From positions 496,001 through 560,000 of the forward strand of contig NZ_JAMBEP010000001.1 in NCBI RefSeq assembly GCF_023374055.1: a DNA stretch of 64,000 bases, written 5' to 3'. Position numbers and translations under genes: made by a program. The notes beneath the pieces were generated by a model that worked only from the letters and a program-made list of their open reading frames with translations, did no database searches and was not told the DNA's origin. This DNA is from Luteimonas galliterrae. GTDB taxonomy: Bacteria; Pseudomonadota; Gammaproteobacteria; Xanthomonadales; Xanthomonadaceae. Below are positions 26,566-35,585 of the stretch, in pieces; position 1 is the first letter of the stretch, and every line of letters begins with the position of its first letter.

Positions 26566-28337
26566 CCGAACCGGCCGGTCCCTGGCCCACCTACAAGCGG
26601 CTGCTGGGCTACGCGCGGCCGTACCGGGCGCTGCTGGCGCTGGCCTTCGTCGGCATGGCGATCGAAGCGGCCGCGGGCGCCGGTTTTACGGCGTTGATGA
26701 AGCCGATCATCGACGACACTTTCGATCCCAAAAACACCACGATCGAGTGGAAGCTGCCGCTGTTCATCGTCGGCCTGTTCGTGGCGCGCGGCATCGCCGG
26801 TTTCGTCACCGACTACAGCATGGCGCGCGCCGGCCGCAGCGTGTCGCGCGACCTGCGCAATCTGCTGCTGGGCAAATACCTGCGCCTGCCGGGTTCGCGT
26901 TTCGACAGCGAAACGGTGCCGTCGATGCTGACCCGGCTCGGCGGCGACACCGAGCAGGTCGCGCAGGCGGCGGTCGATGCGTTGAAAGTCATGCTCAGCC
27001 AGGGCCTGCAGGTGATCGCGATGTTCGCGGTGATGGTGTGGACCAGTCCGCGGGTGACGCTGGCGATCCTGCTGCTGGGCCCGGTGCTGGCTTTCGTGAT
27101 GGACAAGGTCGGGCGCCGCTACCGCAGCATCAACCATCGCATCCAGGAAGGCGCGGCCAAGATGCTGCAGAGCGCCGAGCAGTCGCTGCACGGCCATCAG
27201 GAAGTCAAGATATACGGTGCGCAGGAAGCCGAACTCAAACGTTACGGCGATCTTGTGCAGCACAATCTGCAGCTGAGCCTGAAAGTGGAGACTACGCGTT
27301 CGTCCGCTTCGGTGCTGGTGCAGCTGATGGGCGCGATCGGCCTGGCCGTGCTGTTGCTGGTGGCCGGGCACGAAGCGGTGCAGGGCCGTCTGACCGCCGG
27401 CGATTTCGTGCGGATGATGATCGCGATGATGGCGATCATCCCGTCGCTGCGGCAGCTGACCAACGTGCAGAGCATGCTGCAGCGCGGCGTTTCGTCGGCC
27501 AATCGCCTGTTTTCGGTGCTGGACGCGCCGGAAGAGGCCGACACCGGCACGCGCAAGCTCGATCGCGCCAAGGGCGAGATCGAATTCCGCAACATCACCG
27601 CGCGCTACGCCGGCCAGCAGGAAGCGGCGCTGGAAGACATCAGTTTCGTCGCGCGGCCCGGCACCGTGACGGCGATCGTCGGGCGTTCCGGCAGCGGCAA
27701 GACCACGCTGATCCGGCTGATTCCGCGCTTCTATACCGCCGAAAGCGGGCAGATCCTGCTCGACGGCCATCCGATCGAGGAATATCCGCTCGCCGACTTG
27801 CGCCGCCAGATCGCGCTCGTCAGCCAGGGCGTGATGCTGTTCGACGACAGCGTCGCCGCTAACGTCGCTTACGGCGAGATGGCCGGAGCCAGCGGCGAAG
27901 AGCTCGCCGCGGCGATCCAAGGCGCCAATGCGATGGAATTCGTCGAACGCCTGCCGCAGGGCGCCGATTCGCCGATCGGCGAGAACGGCGGGCGCCTGTC
28001 CGGCGGACAGCGCCAACGCCTGGCGATCGCGCGCGCGATGCTGAAGGACGCGCCGATCCTGATCCTGGACGAGGCCACGGCCGCGCTGGACAACGAATCC
28101 GAGCGCCTGGTGCAGGATGCGCTGCAGCATCTGATGCCGGACCGCACCACGCTGGTCATCGCCCATCGTTTGTCGACCATCGAGCACGCCGACCAGGTGC
28201 TGGTGCTCGACCGCGGCCGCCTGGTGGAGCAGGGCACGCACAGCGAGTTGATCGCGCGCGGCGGCGTGTACGCGCGCTTGCACCGCATGCAGTTCCGCGA
28301 GCCCGCGAGCGCGGACAACGCGCCGGATCCGGCATGA
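26562..28337 (+). CDS. msbA: Lipid A export ATP-binding/permease MsbA
   Basis: The 591-residue ABC exporter has an N-terminal six-helix domain and a C-terminal ATPase with Walker [10 protein letters not shown], signature LSGGQRQR, Walker [13 protein letters not shown] and H-loop AHRLST. MsbA flips core-lipid A across the inner membrane. Length and the downstream lpxK (overlapping ATGA) fit the classic msbA-lpxK unit. It starts with GTG at 26562. Confidence 0.95.
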   Translation: MTEPAGPWPTYKRLLGYARPYRALLALAFVGMAIEAAAGAGFTALMKPIIDDTFDPKNTTIEWKLPLFIVGLFVARGIAGFVTDYSMARAGRSVSRDLRNLLLGKYLRLPGSRFDSETVPSMLTRLGGDTEQVAQAAVDALKVMLSQGLQVIAMFAVMVWTSPRVTLAILLLGPVLAFVMDKVGRRYRSINHRIQEGAAKMLQSAEQSLHGHQEVKIYGAQEAELKRYGDLVQHNLQLSLKVETTRSSASVLVQLMGAIGLAVLLLVAGHEAVQGRLTAGDFVRMMIAMMAIIPSLRQLTNVQSMLQRGVSSANRLFSVLDAPEEADTGTRKLDRAKGEIEFRNITARYAGQQEAALEDISFVARPGTVTAIVGRSGSGKTTLIRLIPRFYTAESGQILLDGHPIEEYPLADLRRQIALVSQGVMLFDDSVAANVAYGEMAGASGEELAAAIQGANAMEFVERLPQGADSPIGENGGRLSGGQRQRLAIARAMLKDAPILILDEATAALDNESERLVQDALQHLMPDRTTLVIAHRLSTIEHADQVLVLDRGRLVEQGTHSELIARGGVYARLHRMQFREPASADNAPDPA

Positions 28338-29323
28338 GCGGCAGCGCGCGGCAACCGCCGGCGTGGTGGTACGACGGCAGCACGCCGCCGCTGCACGCCC
28401 GTCTGGCTTCCGGATTGTTCTCCGTGTTGGCGTCGTCGCGTCGCGCGCTGTTCCGCAAGGGGTGGCGTCGCCGCGTGCGGGTCGGCGCGCCTGTGGTGGT
28501 GATCGGCAACCTCACCGCCGGCGGCACCGGCAAGACGCCGCTGGCGATCGCGCTGGTGGAGCGCCTGGCCGCTGCCGGCCGCAAGCCCGGCGTGGTCAGT
28601 CGCGGTTACGGCCGCGCGGACGAATCGAAGCCCGTATGGGTGGAGCGCGATACCGACGCGGCCGTCGCCGGCGACGAACCGGTGCTGATCGCGCGCCGCT
28701 GCGGCATCCCGGTGCGCGTCGATCGCGACCGCGTCGCCGGCGCCCGTGCGCTGGTCGCAGCCGGCTGCGACGTCGTCGTCTGCGACGACGGCCTGCAGCA
28801 TTACCGGCTGGCGCGCGACGTGGAAGTCGAAGTGATCGACGGCGCGCGCCGTTACGGCAACGCCCGCCTGCTGCCGGCCGGACCGATGCGCGAGCCGCCC
28901 GAGCGCGGCGCGGAGTGCGATTTCCGCGTGGTCAACGGCGGCGACACCGGCTTCGGCGAATGGCCCATGCGCTTGCATTCCGACCAGGTGCAACCCCTGC
29001 TCGGCGGCCGCGCGCGGCCGTTGGCGGGATTCGCCGGGCAGCGCGTGCATGCGGTGGCTGGTATCGGCAACCCCGAGCGTTTCTTCGCGATGCTGCGCGG
29101 CCACGGCATCGCCGTGGTGCCGCACGCGTTTCCGGATCATCATCGCTATGTGGCCGAGGATTTCAGCTTCGGCAGCGATCTGCCGGTGCTGATGACCGAA
29201 AAGGATGCCGTGAAGTGCGCGGCATTCGCCACCGAGCGTTATTTCCGCGTGCCCGTAACGGCAGAGTTGCCTGAAGCGTTTTGGATCGCGTTGTTGGACA
29301 GGTTGCACAAGCCCGGCCGGTAA
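28334..29323 (+). CDS. lpxK: Tetraacyldisaccharide 4'-kinase LpxK
   Basis: The 329-residue kinase has the P-loop [20 protein letters not shown] (residues 57-76) and the conserved SRGYGR and [15 protein letters not shown] motifs. It phosphorylates the 4' position of the lipid A disaccharide in the inner membrane. The start overlaps the msbA stop. Its end precedes a copy of the TCATCCCGAACGCAGTGAGG repeat. Confidence 0.95.
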   Translation: MSGSARQPPAWWYDGSTPPLHARLASGLFSVLASSRRALFRKGWRRRVRVGAPVVVIGNLTAGGTGKTPLAIALVERLAAAGRKPGVVSRGYGRADESKPVWVERDTDAAVAGDEPVLIARRCGIPVRVDRDRVAGARALVAAGCDVVVCDDGLQHYRLARDVEVEVIDGARRYGNARLLPAGPMREPPERGAECDFRVVNGGDTGFGEWPMRLHSDQVQPLLGGRARPLAGFAGQRVHAVAGIGNPERFFAMLRGHGIAVVPHAFPDHHRYVAEDFSFGSDLPVLMTEKDAVKCAAFATERYFRVPVTAELPEAFWIALLDRLHKPGR

Positions 29324-29333
29324 CGAGATGTAC

Positions 29334-29356
29334 GTCATCCCGAACGCAGTGAGGGA
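29334..29356. repeat. Single copy of GTCATCCCGAACGCAGTGAG repeat
   Basis: One half of the palindromic family seen at 6055-6133 and 62836-62880 lies in the 114 bp lpxK-kdsB gap. No partner arm is present. Confidence 0.65.
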
Positions 29357-29437
29357 CCTGTTTGTTCGCCTTAATCGCGACAGTGGTAAATCCGATGTCC
29401 GATTTTCCGGGGCGACTCACGAATACTGACCTTGAGC

Positions 29438-30223
29438 ATGCCAACTAATCCAGACTTCATCGTCGCCATTCCCGCCCGTTACGCCGCCAGCCGTTTGCCG
29501 GGGAAGCCGCTGCGGCTGCTCGGCGGCGAGCCGCTGGTAGTGCACGTAGCGCGCCGTGCGCTGGCCGCCGGCGCGCGAGAGGTCTGGGTGGCGGCGGACG
29601 ACAATCGCATCGCGCAAGCGCTGCGGGAGACGGACGTACGCGTGGCGATGACGTCGCCTGGGCATGTTTCCGGCACGGACCGGCTCGCCGAATGCGCGCA
29701 GATCGCCGGTTGGAGCGACGACACCCTCGTCGTGAATCTGCAGGGCGACGAGCCTTTCGCGCCGGCTGCGGGCATCCGCGCCGTCGCGGAATTGTTGCAG
29801 AGCTCCGCTGCCGCGATGGCGACGCTCGCCGCTCCGATCCAGGACGCGGAAACCCTGTTCGATCCGAACGCGGTGAAGCTGGTGCGTTCCGATAGCGGCG
29901 ATGCGCTGTATTTCAGCCGTGCGCCGATTCCATGGCCGCGCGACGCCTTCGCCAAAGACCGCAGCCGCCTGCCGGGGAATGCCGACGGAGAGCCGGAATG
30001 GTTGCGCCACATCGGCATTTACGCCTACCGCGCGGGTTTCCTGCGCCGGTTTGCGGCGATGCCGCCCGGACGCCTCGAGCGGCTCGAATCGCTCGAGCAG
30101 CTGCGGGTCCTGGAAGCCGGCCACCGGATTGCGGTCGCGATCACGCCCGAACCGTTCCCGCCCGGCGTCGACACGCCCGAAGACCTGGCCCGCGCCGAGG
30201 CGACGCTGTCCGGAGCGGGTTGA
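29438..30223 (+). CDS. kdsB: 3-deoxy-manno-octulosonate cytidylyltransferase KdsB
   Basis: The 261-residue enzyme has the nucleotidyltransferase N terminus [15 protein letters not shown], the metal-binding VNLQGDEPF, and [12 protein letters not shown]. It makes CMP-Kdo for the LPS inner core, following on from lipid A synthesis coded upstream. The ATG at 29438 fits; TTG at 29432 is in frame. Its stop overlaps the next start. Confidence 0.95.
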   Translation: MPTNPDFIVAIPARYAASRLPGKPLRLLGGEPLVVHVARRALAAGAREVWVAADDNRIAQALRETDVRVAMTSPGHVSGTDRLAECAQIAGWSDDTLVVNLQGDEPFAPAAGIRAVAELLQSSAAAMATLAAPIQDAETLFDPNAVKLVRSDSGDALYFSRAPIPWPRDAFAKDRSRLPGNADGEPEWLRHIGIYAYRAGFLRRFAAMPPGRLERLESLEQLRVLEAGHRIAVAITPEPFPPGVDTPEDLARAEATLSGAG

Positions 30224-30699
30224 TGCGCGTTCTGATGGTGTGCCTGGGCAACATCTGCCGCTCGCCGATGGCCGAGGGCTGGTTGCGATCGCGCATCGCG
30301 CGGACGCCGGCGCTGGCGGGGCGGATCGAAGTCGATTCGGCCGGCCTTGGCGACTGGCACGTGGGCGGCCCGCCCGATCCGCGCGCCATCGCCACTGCCG
30401 CTGCGCACGGCATCGACATTTCCGGCCAGCGCGCACGGCAGGTGCAACCGTCCGATTTCCGTGCCGACAGCCTGATCCTGTGCGCCGATGCGAGCGTGTT
30501 GCAGCAGGTGCAGCGGCGTTGCGGCACGGCCGCCGCACTGGGCATCGAACGGATGCTGGTATGGGCAGGCCTGCCGCCGCCGTTCGACCTGGCCGATCCC
30601 TACCAGGGCGGCCCCGCCGACTTCCAAGCCGTCTGGGATCGGATCGACGCGGCCGGGGAGCGGATGATCGGACGCCTGCAACGGGAGCTTGGCGCATAA
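30223..30699 (+). CDS. Low-molecular-weight protein tyrosine phosphatase
   Basis: The 158-residue protein has the P-loop CLGNICRS at 7-14 (nucleophile C7) and the general-acid loop DLADPYQGG. These phosphatases act on tyrosine phosphoproteins, in bacteria often those controlling polysaccharide export. Its start overlaps the kdsB stop by one base. No tyrosine kinase gene is in the window, so the target is unknown. Confidence 0.92.
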   Translation: MRVLMVCLGNICRSPMAEGWLRSRIARTPALAGRIEVDSAGLGDWHVGGPPDPRAIATAAAHGIDISGQRARQVQPSDFRADSLILCADASVLQQVQRRCGTAAALGIERMLVWAGLPPPFDLADPYQGGPADFQAVWDRIDAAGERMIGRLQRELGA

Positions 30700-30707
30700 T
30701 CTTGGCC

Positions 30708-32138
30708 ATGCTTGGCAACGGACCGAACGCAGCGATGGCGACCAGCGCCCCGGAACTGACCGACCGCCTGACCTGGCCGGGCCGCCCCGAGGCCCTGCGC
30801 ATGGCCGATTTGCGCGGCGCGCCGGCGCTGCTGCTGTTCGGCTGCGCCAGTTCGGCCTGGACGCGGCAACGGTTGGACGACATGTCGCGCCTGCTGCGCC
30901 GGCACGGCGACAAGCTGCAGGCGGCGGCATTGATCGCGCCGCGTTTCGACGCCGAACGCGATCCGCGCAACCTGCAGCAATTGCAGGCCGAACATGCGTT
31001 GCCGTTTCCGCTGGCGCTGGACGCCGATTGGGTGGCGTGGCAGCAATTCGGCATCGAGTCGTGGCCGACGTTGCTGTTGCTCGATGCGCAAGGCCGCGAA
31101 CGCAAGCGCATCGTCGGCGCCGGCCCGATGGCCGAACTGGCCGAGCTCGTGCAGGCCTTGGTCGCTGAAACGCCGGAAGTCCCGGCCAGGAAGAAACCCG
31201 CGGCCAACGGCAAGCGCGGTCTGATGCCCGAGCTGCCGCTGTCGTATCCCACGGCACTGGTGGTGGGCACGGGCAAGCTGTACCTGGCCGACACCGGCCA
31301 CCACCGCATCCTGGAATGCGATTTCAACGGCCGCATCGTGCGCCAGTTCGGCAGCGGCGCCTACGACTACATGGACGGCGGCGCGGGCGACGCCGCTTTC
31401 CGCCGTCCCCAGGGCCTGGCGCTGCAGCGCGAAGCCCTGTTCGTGGCGGACACCGGCAACCATGCCCTGCGCCGCATCGATCTGCTCAGCGGCGACGTGA
31501 CCACCTTGTGCGGCAACGGCGAGGGACCGACGCAGATCGGTACCGCGACCATCGATCAGCCCTGCGGCCTGCAGGCATCCGCCTCGCACCTGTACGTGGC
31601 GATGGCCGGCGACAACCGCATCTGCGCTTACGACCTGTCCCGCGGCGCGCTGGAAACCGTCGCCGGTTCGGGCTTCTTCGCGATCAACGACGGCAACGGC
31701 ATGTTCGCCGCGTTCGCGCAACCCACCGGCCTGGCTTTGCGCCAGGATGTGCTGTACGTGTGCGATGCGGCCGGCTCGGCGATCCGCGCCGTCTACTTGC
31801 GCGACCAGCGCGTGCAGACGCTGGTGGGGCAGGGACCTTACGACTTCGGCAACATCGACGGCCCGCGCAGCATCGCGCGCCTGCAATGGCCGCGCGCGAT
31901 CGCGCTGGATCCGCACGATCCGCTGCTATGGATCGCCGACGCCGGCAACGACCGCCTGTGCACCCTGCGCCTGGGCGGCGGCGTCGTCAGCGGCTTCAGC
32001 CTGCCGCAACGCCTGCATAGCCCCGGCGGCGTGGCTTGCGGCAACGACGCGCTGTGGATCGCCGATACCGGCGCGCATGCCCTGCTCAGACTCGACGGTC
32101 GCGACGGCACCTTGCGTCACGTACCGGTAGGCGAATGA
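30708..32138 (+). CDS. Thioredoxin-like/NHL-repeat protein
   Basis: This is 476 residues; ATG at 30708 is used, and 30735 is possible. The first 150 residues look like a thioredoxin fold (ALLLFGCASSAWTRQRLDDM then FGIESWPTLLLLDAQG), with one cysteine where thioredoxins have CxxC. From about 180 there are NHL repeats forming a beta-propeller (LYLADTGHHRILECD, LFVADTGNHALRRID, LYVCDAAGSAIRAV, LWIADAGNDRLCTL, LWIADTGAHALLRLD). There is no signal peptide. This layout matches the human NHLRC2 type. The role is unknown; it lies between the LMW-PTP gene and uvrC, overlapping uvrC. Confidence 0.85.
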   Translation: MLGNGPNAAMATSAPELTDRLTWPGRPEALRMADLRGAPALLLFGCASSAWTRQRLDDMSRLLRRHGDKLQAAALIAPRFDAERDPRNLQQLQAEHALPFPLALDADWVAWQQFGIESWPTLLLLDAQGRERKRIVGAGPMAELAELVQALVAETPEVPARKKPAANGKRGLMPELPLSYPTALVVGTGKLYLADTGHHRILECDFNGRIVRQFGSGAYDYMDGGAGDAAFRRPQGLALQREALFVADTGNHALRRIDLLSGDVTTLCGNGEGPTQIGTATIDQPCGLQASASHLYVAMAGDNRICAYDLSRGALETVAGSGFFAINDGNGMFAAFAQPTGLALRQDVLYVCDAAGSAIRAVYLRDQRVQTLVGQGPYDFGNIDGPRSIARLQWPRAIALDPHDPLLWIADAGNDRLCTLRLGGGVVSGFSLPQRLHSPGGVACGNDALWIADTGAHALLRLDGRDGTLRHVPVGE

Positions 32139-33988
32139 GCCGGCAGAAAGAGACCAGCTTCGACGGCAAGGCTTTCGTCCGCCAGCTGAGCACGGCGCCC
32201 GGCGTGTACCGCATGTTCGCCGCCGACGACAGCGTGCTGTACGTCGGCAAGGCCGGCGCGCTGCGCAACCGCGTGGCGAGCTATTTCAACGCCGCCCCGA
32301 AATCGCCCCGCACCCTGGCGATGCTGGCCCAGGTCGCGCGCATGGAAGTCACGACCACGCGCACCGAAGGCGAGGCGCTGCTGCTGGAGAACCAGCTGAT
32401 CAAATCGCTGCGGCCGCGCTACAACGTGCAGCTGCGCGACGACAAGAGCTATCCCTACGTATTGCTGACCCAGGAGGAATGGCCGCGGCTGGCCTTCCAC
32501 CGCGGCCCGCGCAACCTGCCCGGGCGCTATTTCGGCCCGTATCCCAGCGCCGGCGCCGTGCGCGAGACGCTGGGCACCATGCACAAGCTGTTCAAGCTGC
32601 GCAGTTGCGAGGACAGCGTGTTCCGCAACCGTTCGCGGCCGTGCCTGCAGTACCAGATCGGCCGCTGCAGCGCGCCGTGCGTGGGCTTCGTCGAAGCCGG
32701 CGAATACGCCGCCGCGGTGCGCCGCGCGTCGCTGTTCCTCGATGGCCGCAGCGACGAGCTGGCGGACGAGCTGACCACGGCGATGGAAACGGCCAGCGCG
32801 CGCCTGGAATTCGAGCAGGCCGCACGCCTGCGCGACCTGGTCACCACGCTGCGCAAGCTGCAGGCGCGGCAGTACGTCGACGGCAAGGCCGCCGAGCTGG
32901 ACGTGCTGGCCTGCGCGATGCACGGCAGCGCCGCCTGCGTGCTGCTGCTCGCGTTCCGCGACGGCCGCAACCTCGGCACCCGTGCCTTCTTCCCCAAGAC
33001 CAACGGCGTGGACAGCGCGGAAGAGGTGTTGTCCGCCTTCGTTTCGCAGTACTACGCCGAACAGCCGGCGCCGCGCGAGATCGTGCTCGACCGCGACATT
33101 CCCGACCGCGAACTGATCGAACACGCGCTCAGCGCCGAGGGCGGCCGCAAGGTGCAGATCAAGACCAGCGTCCGCGGCGAGCGCGCCGGTTACCTCGACC
33201 TGGCGCGCCGCAATGCCGAACTCTCGCTCGCGACCGAACTTTCCAGCCAGGCCGCGCAGGGCGCGCGGCTGGAAGCGCTGCGCGAACTGCTGCAACTGGA
33301 CGAAGCGCCGCAGCGCATCGAGTGCTTCGACATCAGCCACACCATGGGCGAGGCGACCGTCGCGTCCTGCGTGGTGTTCAACGCCGACGGCCCGCTGCGC
33401 AGCCAGTACCGCCGCTACAACATCGCCGGCATCGAACCGGGCGACGATTACGCGGCCATGCATCAAGCGCTCGACCGCCGGTTCAGGCGCGCGGTGGAAG
33501 AGGGCGGCGTGCTGCCCGACCTGCTGCTGATCGACGGCGGCGCCGGCCAGCTGGCCCAGGCGCGCGAAGTTCTGGGCGACCTGGGCGTGGACGGCGTGCG
33601 CCTGGTCGGCGTGGCCAAGGGCGAGGGGCGTCGCGCCGGCCATGAGACGCTAGTGTTGCCGGACGGACGCGAGCTGCATCCGGGCCCGGATTCGCTGGGC
33701 CTGCAGTTGATCCAGCAGGTCCGCGACGAAGCGCACCGCTTCGCCATCACCGGCCACCGCGGACGCCGCCAGAAAGCGCGCAGCAGCAGCCGCCTGGAAG
33801 ACATTCCCGGCATCGGTCCGCGCAGACGCGCTAATCTGTTGCGGCATTTCGGCGGTTTGGCGGGCCTGAAGGCCGCGGGCATCGAGGAAATCGCCCGGGT
33901 CGAAGGCGTCAACGCCGCGCTGGCCGAGCGGATCTACGCGGCGCTGCACGGACTGGAGCGGCCGCAACAGGAGTCAGGCAAGGGATGA
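32135..33988 (+). CDS. uvrC: Excinuclease ABC subunit UvrC
   Basis: The 617-residue nuclease has an N-terminal GIY-YIG domain (PGVYRMF and VLYVGKA), a UVR domain (RLEFEQAARLRDLV), the RNase H-like 5'-incision domain with ECFDISH and LLLIDGGAGQL, and C-terminal helix-hairpin-helix DIPGIGPRRRANLLRHFGG. UvrC makes both cuts in nucleotide excision repair. The start overlaps the upstream stop (ATGA) and the end overlaps pgsA, the classic uvrC-pgsA pair. Confidence 0.96.
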   Translation: MSRQKETSFDGKAFVRQLSTAPGVYRMFAADDSVLYVGKAGALRNRVASYFNAAPKSPRTLAMLAQVARMEVTTTRTEGEALLLENQLIKSLRPRYNVQLRDDKSYPYVLLTQEEWPRLAFHRGPRNLPGRYFGPYPSAGAVRETLGTMHKLFKLRSCEDSVFRNRSRPCLQYQIGRCSAPCVGFVEAGEYAAAVRRASLFLDGRSDELADELTTAMETASARLEFEQAARLRDLVTTLRKLQARQYVDGKAAELDVLACAMHGSAACVLLLAFRDGRNLGTRAFFPKTNGVDSAEEVLSAFVSQYYAEQPAPREIVLDRDIPDRELIEHALSAEGGRKVQIKTSVRGERAGYLDLARRNAELSLATELSSQAAQGARLEALRELLQLDEAPQRIECFDISHTMGEATVASCVVFNADGPLRSQYRRYNIAGIEPGDDYAAMHQALDRRFRRAVEEGGVLPDLLLIDGGAGQLAQAREVLGDLGVDGVRLVGVAKGEGRRAGHETLVLPDGRELHPGPDSLGLQLIQQVRDEAHRFAITGHRGRRQKARSSSRLEDIPGIGPRRRANLLRHFGGLAGLKAAGIEEIARVEGVNAALAERIYAALHGLERPQQESGKG

Positions 33989-34619
33989 AGTTGACGGTAC
34001 CGACCATGCTCACGCTGCTGCGGATCGTGATGATTCCGGTGCTGGTGCTGGTGTTCTACCTGCCTTTCAAGTGGACCAATTTCGCCTCCGCCGCGGTGTT
34101 CGGCCTGGCGGCCCTGACCGATTGGCTGGACGGCTGGATCGCCCGCCGCTACCACCAGTACTCCGCTTTCGGGGCCTTTCTGGACCCGGTGGCGGACAAG
34201 CTGATGGTGGCCACGGCGCTGTTCCTGATCGTTCAGGGGCATCCGACGCCGTGGATGGCGTTCTGGGCGTCGGTGATCGTGGGCCGCGAGATCGCCGTCT
34301 CCGCATTGCGCGAATGGATGGCCGAACTGGGCCAGCGGGCCAAGGTGGGCGTGGCTGCCATCGGCAAGATCAAGACCGTCGTGCAGATGCTGGCGCTGCT
34401 GTGCCTGCTGTATTCGGTCACGCCGGAAAAGCCGCCGCGTCCGGCGGCATGGCTGGGCGAGCCGATTTTCCACATCGGCGACTGGCTTTTGGCGGCTGCC
34501 GCCCTGTTGACCTTGTGGTCGGGGTATGCCTACCTGCGCGCCGCATGGCCGGTTTTGCGAGCCGGCGAGGGCGTCGCTGTTGACACTCCCGCGTCAGACG
34601 TTAAAATTCCGCCTCTTCC

Positions 34620-34629
<10 letters not shown>
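33985..34629 (+). CDS. pgsA: CDP-diacylglycerol-glycerol-3-phosphate 3-phosphatidyltransferase
   Basis: The 214-residue membrane enzyme has the CDP-alcohol phosphotransferase motif D46..D49-G50..A53-R54..G63..D67..D71 intact. It makes phosphatidylglycerophosphate, the precursor of phosphatidylglycerol. The C-terminal extension after about residue 190 is unusual, and the TAG stop at 34627-34629 lies inside tRNA-Gly, so the end of the gene and the tRNA overlap by 10 bp. Confidence 0.94.
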
Positions 34630-34695
<66 letters not shown>

Positions 34696-34703
34696 GATCC
34701 AGC

Positions 34704-34731
34704 AACCCCGGCTCGCCGGGGTTTCGTTTTA
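34704..34731 (+). terminator. Terminator after tRNA-Gly
   Basis: AACCCCGG and CCGGGGTT pair around CTCG and are followed by TCGTTTT. It ends the pgsA/tRNA-Gly transcript. Confidence 0.85.
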
Positions 34732-34802
34732 ATGGGGTCTTGAAGGCGTCCGTGCATTCGTCGGCCGGAAGCCATAAGCTGTTTTTTCGACGAAACGTCA
34801 CC

Positions 34803-34876
34803 GGCCTGGTGGCAGAGTGGTTATGCAGCGGACTGCAAATCCGCGTACGCCGGTTCAATTCCGACCCAGGCCTCCA
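34803..34876 (+). tRNA. tRNA-Cys (GCA)
   Basis: This 74 nt cloverleaf has acceptor stem GGCCTGG/CCAGGCC, anticodon GCA within GGACTGCAAATCC, T-loop GTTCAATTC and an encoded CCA. Confidence 0.97.
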
Positions 34877-34904
34877 ATTCCGATCGCGCGATCCATGCCG
34901 AACG

Positions 34905-34928
34905 AACCCGCCACGTGCGGGTTTTTTG
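34905..34928 (+). terminator. Terminator after tRNA-Cys
   Basis: AACCCGC and GCGGGTT pair around CACGT, followed directly by TTTT. It separates tRNA-Cys from tRNA-Leu, so the three tRNAs are likely separate transcripts. Confidence 0.85.
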
Positions 34929-34982
34929 TTGCGCGCTTAACATGCACAAGCGGCAGGCGCAGGTCCTGCCGAAGCCGTCCAA

Positions 34983-35069
34983 GCCCGGGTGGCGAAACTG
35001 GTATACGCAAGGGACTTAAAATCCCTCGGCCGCAAGGCCATGCGGGTTCGACCCCCGCCCCGGGCACCA
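34983..35069 (+). tRNA. tRNA-Leu (TAA)
   Basis: This 87 nt class II tRNA has acceptor stem GCCCGGG/CCCGGGC, anticodon TAA in GGGACTTAAAATCCC, a variable arm (TCGGCCGCAAGGCCA) and an encoded CCA. The accessory region with the YD-repeat protein begins immediately after its 3' end. Confidence 0.97.
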
Positions 35070-35105
35070 AATGGCGTCAATGCCGAAATCCGTATAAGAC
35101 AGAGG

Positions 35106-35585
35106 CTAATCTTCTTTTTTAAGCTGGCCGCTTGAACGCATGGCCAAGTAGCGGAGCCAGAGCAAAGGGTTCTGCAAGAACACGCTGAATCCGAATCCAG
35201 AGAAGAAACTTCCGAGAATGGCTGCTGCCGAAAAAAAATAAAGCAGCAAGCCCACGACCAAGTGGCTCCAGCTTACTTCTCTTTCGAGAGCCGGGGCGCC
35301 GAGTCGTTCTCGGAAGACGAACAGCAATAGAATCAGAAAAACAGATAGCCAGAAGGCGATGGCAAAAGCGGGCCTGGTCGGAAGGATGCCCAACCCCTCG
35401 AATTCGACTTTCGCATAGAAAGTCGCGGTGTACGCCAGAATCAGCGCGCCCAGGCCGATAGGGTAGGCGCCGGGCAGCACCCATGGGTCGCGCAGCAGCA
35501 CGAACTGGATCAGGTATGCGGAAACGGCAGCCAACGCCACTCCGACGATAATGCTTGAGCGCTTGGAGATGCTCACTTCGCGCAT
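35106..35585 (-). CDS. Four-TM membrane protein, candidate immunity protein to the YD-repeat protein
   Basis: About 159 residues from the ATG at 35585 (an ATG at 35609 is possible). Four or five hydrophobic segments dominate: about 12-31, 40-58, 72-91 and 108-138. The C terminus SSGQLKKED is charged. The start lies inside the last 13 bases of the upstream YD-repeat gene, implying translational coupling. No family is recognised. A small gene tightly coupled after an RHS-type protein is the usual place for an immunity gene, so that role is inferred from position only. Base composition is AT-richer than the flanking core genes. Confidence 0.65.
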   Translation of the reverse strand: MREVSISKRSSIIVGVALAAVSAYLIQFVLLRDPWVLPGAYPIGLGALILAYTATFYAKVEFEGLGILPTRPAFAIAFWLSVFLILLLFVFRERLGAPALEREVSWSHLVVGLLLYFFSAAAILGSFFSGFGFSVFLQNPLLWLRYLAMRSSGQLKKED

